Positions 6,259 through 9,506 of a stretch of DNA of 9,506 nt are shown in pieces. The notes beneath the pieces were generated by a model, which did not search any database, was not told the DNA's origin, and was given only the letters and a program-made list of their open reading frames with translations. Numbering within the stretch: position 1 is the first letter of the stretch; each line of letters begins with the position of its first letter. The DNA comes from Bacillota bacterium. GTDB taxonomy: Bacteria; Bacillota_A; Clostridia; Clostridiales; Clostridiaceae. The translations under genes and the position numbers were made by a program. The stretch spans positions 1-9,506 of the forward strand of contig JAJXYA010000467.1 in the NCBI GenBank assembly GCA_021780795.1. Reading direction: 5' to 3'.

Positions 6259-7416
6259 GTGAAAAAAATAGGTTTATGTGTCTGTTATGACACCAAGAAT
6301 TATGGAAGTCAACTTCAAGTCTTGGCCACACAAATTAAAGTGGGAGAGTTTGGTTATGACTACGAGATTATTAGATATAAAAAGAAAAAAACTGTGGCGT
6401 TTATGCTTAAGTCATTACCACGTCTTTTGAATCCCATTTTTGTAAAAGGTAAAATGAGGGGTATCAGTAAGAAATGGAATTTGGAAAAGTATCCGGAAAT
6501 CAAAAAGAAAAATGAAATAAGGGATAAAAGGTTTGCAAAATTTATTGATGATTATTTTAAGAAATTGTCACCAGTGTATCTCAGCTATAACAGATTGAAA
6601 AATTGTGTAGATAATTATGATGCATTCCTTGTAGGTAGTGATCAACTATGGTTACCAAGTGGGTTAGCAAGCGGATTCTATACGCTTATGTTTGTTCCTG
6701 AAAAGATTAAGAAGATTACTTACGCTACCAGCTTTGGAGTGGGCCAGATTCCAAAGTATCAGTGTAACAGAACAAGAGAATATCTTAATCGTATTCAGCA
6801 TATTAGCGTTAGAGAAATAAAAGGGCAACAGATTGTAAAGAAACTTACTGGTAAAGAAATTGAAGTGGTATTAGATCCAACATTATTGCTGTCAACAGAT
6901 GAGTGGAAACAGATTATTCCGGTTTGCAAAGTAGTTAAAGCACCATATATTTTCTGTTATTTCCTTGGCACGAATCCAGAACATAGGAAGATTTCTGAAG
7001 AACTTAAGGAGAAGACGGGTTTGCAGATTGTATGCCTGACACATTTGGATGAATTTGTCGAGGGTGATTTGGATTTTGGTGATAATCAGCTCTTTGATGT
7101 AGGCGCAGATAATTTTGTAAATCTTATTAGGGGAGCAAAGTATATCTGTACAGATTCATTTCATGGCAGCGTATTCTCAATTTTAAATCATAAGAAATTT
7201 ATTATTTTCAATAGATTTATGGAAGGCAGTAGCGGTTCTCGAAATTCCAGAATTGACAGTTTGTGCAATCAACTGGGTTTAAGTGAAAGAAGATATAAGT
7301 CGGATGTACTATCAGAAATGACAGCTGATATTGATTATGATGTTGTTGATAATCGCTTGAATGAGTTACGAGGTAGATCGTTGCGATATATGGAGTTGGC
7401 GTTGAATGATGTATAA
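6259..7416 (+). CDS. Polysaccharide pyruvyl transferase family protein (GTG start)
   Basis: This 385-residue protein belongs to the CsaB/WcaK-type pyruvyl transferase family (PS_pyruv_trans), whose characterised members add pyruvate from phosphoenolpyruvate to a sugar as a ketal. Motifs in order are NYGSQLQ (14-20), FLVGSDQLW (123-131), YATSFG (155-160), SVRE (183-186), VLDPTLL (204-210) and CTDSFHGSVFS (297-307), then RIDSLCNQLGL (331-341). No membrane segments are evident, so it is presumably cytosolic. The GTG start is chosen because GGGGGGA (6247-6253) lies 5 nt upstream; no better start exists nearby. It ends 11 nt inside the polymerase gene, which implies translational coupling. Many family members are uncharacterised and some may do other chemistry, so pyruvylation here is inference. 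Its pairing with the FrhB-like gene downstream is notable. Confidence 0.87.
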   Translation: MKKIGLCVCYDTKNYGSQLQVLATQIKVGEFGYDYEIIRYKKKKTVAFMLKSLPRLLNPIFVKGKMRGISKKWNLEKYPEIKKKNEIRDKRFAKFIDDYFKKLSPVYLSYNRLKNCVDNYDAFLVGSDQLWLPSGLASGFYTLMFVPEKIKKITYATSFGVGQIPKYQCNRTREYLNRIQHISVREIKGQQIVKKLTGKEIEVVLDPTLLLSTDEWKQIIPVCKVVKAPYIFCYFLGTNPEHRKISEELKEKTGLQIVCLTHLDEFVEGDLDFGDNQLFDVGADNFVNLIRGAKYICTDSFHGSVFSILNHKKFIIFNRFMEGSSGSRNSRIDSLCNQLGLSERRYKSDVLSEMTADIDYDVVDNRLNELRGRSLRYMELALNDV

Positions 7417-8662
7417 TAATTATTATAAAAAAAGAATTATTTCATTTAAAGATATTATTACTGTAGCCGTTATATTTGTATTTCTTTTTCAACAACCATT
7501 GCAAGAGAAGGTATCAGTTTTTCAGTATTTTGACGATTTATTAACAGCACTCTCATTGGGATATTTTTTGCTCAAACGGAATCGGAATATGATTTATTTA
7601 AAGATGGTTGCATTGATGCTAGTCATATTGCTGTACGGTCTGATGTGCAATCATCTGTCCGGAGTAGATAGAACTTCAAGTGCGATATTTATGGATATTA
7701 TTTACATATTTAAGATTTTCATTATGTATATAGGTGCATCTGAGTATTATAAAAATTATCAAGATATAAAGGGAATTTTACGATTCACGGCAAAGTCTAT
7801 TAGGATAATAGTCATTATAGCATTTGTACTTTTACTTGTTAGTCAATTTATGAATACTGGTATGGTTGGTAAAGCACGTTATGGATTTGGCTCTTATGCA
7901 TTTATTTATAAAACGGCAGCGTATTTTAGCCTCTATTGCGTTGGATATATAACAATTTTAACCATAGATTTGCATGAGGGTATGCATAAAAAATATAACT
8001 TATTATGTATATTACTAAATTTGATATTGTGGGTTTCAACAATGAGATCACGTGCATTTGCCTATGTTGCGATTTATATTGTTTTATATGTGATTTTAAT
8101 AAAAGGAGAAAAGCATCTCACCATTAAAAAATTTAAGAAACGGTATTTTGTTTTCATTAGCATTGTTGCTATCGCTATTGCTAAAAATCAAATTGAGAAT
8201 TATTTCTATTCTACAGTTACCGCACGAGTAATACTACTACAAACTGGTGTTATAGTGATGAAACGATTCTTTCCATTAGGTGCAGGATTTGCTACTTACG
8301 GCACTGAAGCCGCTAAAAAATTTTATTCCCCGCTATATTATGAACACGGAGTCAATAGTTTTTGGGCGCTTACAGAGGACGGCTCAGAGTTGACAGATTG
8401 TTACTGGCCAGCACTTTTTGGAGAACTTGGCTTTATAGGAACCATGTTAATGGTCATATTATTCTATATGCTGTTTAAAGACATTATCATGCGTGCTAGA
8501 AGTAACAGATATTTATATTTTGCTATTATCTTTTTTTCAATGACCATGTTTGCATCTAGTACGGTCACAGCTGTTTTTGCTTCTAGTATAACAGTTGGAT
8601 ATATGTTTATTTTAGGAATGTTATTACCTTGTTTAGAATCAAATTTAGAATGTACAAAATAA
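7406..8662 (+). CDS. Wzy-like polysaccharide polymerase (O-antigen ligase family)
   Basis: This 418-residue integral membrane protein has about 12 hydrophobic segments (roughly 15-34, 43-57, 64-85, 96-113, 132-150, 166-187, 197-213, 215-233, 247-259, 336-358, 369-388, 391-410) and one long external loop at about 260-335. The loop has the family pattern: FPLGAGFATYG (289-299), YSPLYYEHG (307-315), Asp331, then GELGFIG (339-345) leading into the next helix. SRAFAYV (215-221) after the seventh helix also fits, with Arg214 and Arg216 candidate functional residues. Such proteins join lipid-linked repeat units on the outer membrane-leaflet side. Wzy proteins diverge greatly, so the call rests on topology, loop motifs and place in the locus. 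It starts within the preceding gene, with ATG at 7406 or 7409 and GGAG at 7392-7395. Confidence 0.83.
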   Translation: MMYNNYYKKRIISFKDIITVAVIFVFLFQQPLQEKVSVFQYFDDLLTALSLGYFLLKRNRNMIYLKMVALMLVILLYGLMCNHLSGVDRTSSAIFMDIIYIFKIFIMYIGASEYYKNYQDIKGILRFTAKSIRIIVIIAFVLLLVSQFMNTGMVGKARYGFGSYAFIYKTAAYFSLYCVGYITILTIDLHEGMHKKYNLLCILLNLILWVSTMRSRAFAYVAIYIVLYVILIKGEKHLTIKKFKKRYFVFISIVAIAIAKNQIENYFYSTVTARVILLQTGVIVMKRFFPLGAGFATYGTEAAKKFYSPLYYEHGVNSFWALTEDGSELTDCYWPALFGELGFIGTMLMVILFYMLFKDIIMRARSNRYLYFAIIFFSMTMFASSTVTAVFASSITVGYMFILGMLLPCLESNLECTK

Positions 8663-8691
8663 AGCAACCCATAGGGAGGATGAGGTGTGTA

Positions 8692-9506
8692 ATGACTAAT
8701 ATAATTGATAAGAGCATGTGTACAGGTTGTACTGCCTGCAAAAATGTATGTCCCACTCAGTGCATTGTAATGAATGAGGACAATGAAGGATTTTTATATC
8801 CTTATGTTGAACAGTCCAGTTGCATCAATTGTGGTAAATGTAACAAGGCTTGTCCAATTCTAAAGGAAAAGAACTTTGGGGAATTTAAAACGCAAGCATT
8901 TTGTGTCCAAAATCATCAAGATATGTATCGTTCCCAAAGCACAGCTGGAGGTGTATTCGCAGCTGTAGCGTTGCATGTTGTGGAAAATAATGGGGTTGTA
9001 TATGGAGCGGGATTTGATGATGATATGAATGTAGTGCATAAGTGTGTTGATTCATTAAAGTCCTGGCAGCATAATTTGGATTTATGTGGATCAAAATATG
9101 TGCAGAGTGACTTGAAGAACACATTTTCTGAGGTTAAAGCTGATTTACTGACGGGTAAAATGGTACTATTTGCTGGAGCACCTTGCCAGATTGAAGGGCT
9201 TCATTCCTACTTGAGCAGAAACTATGAAAATCTTATAACAATTGATTTCGTTTGTTACGGTGTACCATCACCTAAATTATATCGTTTATGGATTAAGTAT
9301 TGTGAAAAATATTATAAATCTAAAATTGTACGGATTAATTTTAGGGATAAATCATTTGGTTACTCGATTTCAAATTGCAGACTATATTTTAAAAATGAAA
9401 GAGGAATAGATAATACTTCGGTTGTTAAATCTTATCTTAGAATGTTTTTTGCTGGATTAATATCTCGACCATCATGCTATAAATGCTATTTTAAGTCAAT
9501 TGAACG
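8692..9506 (+). CDS. FrhB-like (F420 hydrogenase beta-type) Fe-S protein, 3' end outside window
   Basis: The 271 visible codons show an N-terminal double ferredoxin domain: C10, C13, C16, C20-P and C44, C47, C50, C54-P, the classic CxxCxxCxxxCP pair for two [4Fe-4S] clusters. The FrhB/FpoF-type domain follows: SQSTAGGVFAA (81-91), VYGAGFD (103-109), GAPCQIEGL (162-170, Cys165), CYGVPSPKLY (188-197), INFRDKSFGY (215-224) and CYKCYFK (262-268). In methanogens this family binds flavin and oxidises or reduces coenzyme F420, but homologues in bacterial glycan loci have no settled role, and most clostridia are not known to make F420. I chose the ATG at 8692; an in-frame ATG at 8680 directly abuts the GGGAGG site and is less likely. 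It lies 29 nt after the polymerase gene, in the same operon. A redox step on a sugar or lipid intermediate is a guess. Confidence 0.88.
   Translation, partial: MTNIIDKSMCTGCTACKNVCPTQCIVMNEDNEGFLYPYVEQSSCINCGKCNKACPILKEKNFGEFKTQAFCVQNHQDMYRSQSTAGGVFAAVALHVVENNGVVYGAGFDDDMNVVHKCVDSLKSWQHNLDLCGSKYVQSDLKNTFSEVKADLLTGKMVLFAGAPCQIEGLHSYLSRNYENLITIDFVCYGVPSPKLYRLWIKYCEKYYKSKIVRINFRDKSFGYSISNCRLYFKNERGIDNTSVVKSYLRMFFAGLISRPSCYKCYFKSIE

Noticed and set aside
5921..6331. Long open frame on the minus strand within the GT4 gene
   Set aside because: It is antisense to a clear glycosyltransferase with intact motifs, has no family resemblance, and its composition mirrors the coding strand.
8885..9124. Two overlapping minus-strand frames inside the FrhB-like gene
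   Set aside because: The plus strand encodes a continuous iron-sulfur protein with conserved cysteine motifs through this stretch, so these are shadows.

Overview
The window looks like part of a chromosome from a low-GC, spore-former-type Firmicute, most likely Clostridium or a close relative. The base composition is strongly AT-rich, Arg codons are mostly AGA and Leu codons mostly TTA in the core genes, Shine-Dalgarno sites are strong (GGAGG/GAGGGG), TTG/TATAAT-type promoter boxes are visible, and the proteins have clostridial character. I cannot name a species from the sequence. All genes are on the + strand.

Layout. (1) Positions 1-1036 hold the 3' part of an EAL-PilZ (cyclic-di-GMP) protein, closed by a strong intrinsic terminator at 1088-1137. 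(2) Positions 1138-1742 hold no convincing gene. This stretch contains a perfect 11-bp dyad overlapping the -35 box of a good SigA-type promoter (1566-1594), followed by an untranslated leader of about 140 nt. (3) From 1743 to beyond the right edge is an exopolysaccharide/capsule assembly locus: an initiating sugar-phosphate transferase (1743-2411), UDP-glucose 6-dehydrogenase (2543-3904), a decayed fragment of a GDP-mannose 4,6-dehydratase gene (3946-4070), a two-subunit Alg14/Alg13-type glycosyltransferase (PssD 4094-4588, PssE 4657-5136), a GT4 glycosyltransferase (5177-6247), a polysaccharide pyruvyl transferase family protein (6259-7416), a Wzy-like polymerase (7406-8662) and the start of an FrhB-like iron-sulfur protein (8692 to the edge).

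How the genes fit together (inference from family roles). The initiating transferase puts a sugar-1-phosphate on undecaprenyl phosphate, Ugd supplies UDP-glucuronate, PssDE and the GT4 enzyme add sugars, the pyruvyl transferase family protein probably adds a ketal-pyruvate or related acidic group, and Wzy polymerises the repeat. The product should be an acidic polysaccharide. No flippase (Wzx), chain-length protein or tyrosine kinase lies in the window; the locus continues to the right.

Most interesting points: the gmd relic sits exactly where codon usage changes, marking what looks like a swapped module junction; an FrhB-type Fe-S/flavin protein next to a pyruvyl transferase homologue in a glycan locus has no settled function; the EAL domain lacks the glutamate proposed as the general base, so it probably senses rather than degrades c-di-GMP; and a dyad-embedded promoter with a long leader drives the locus.
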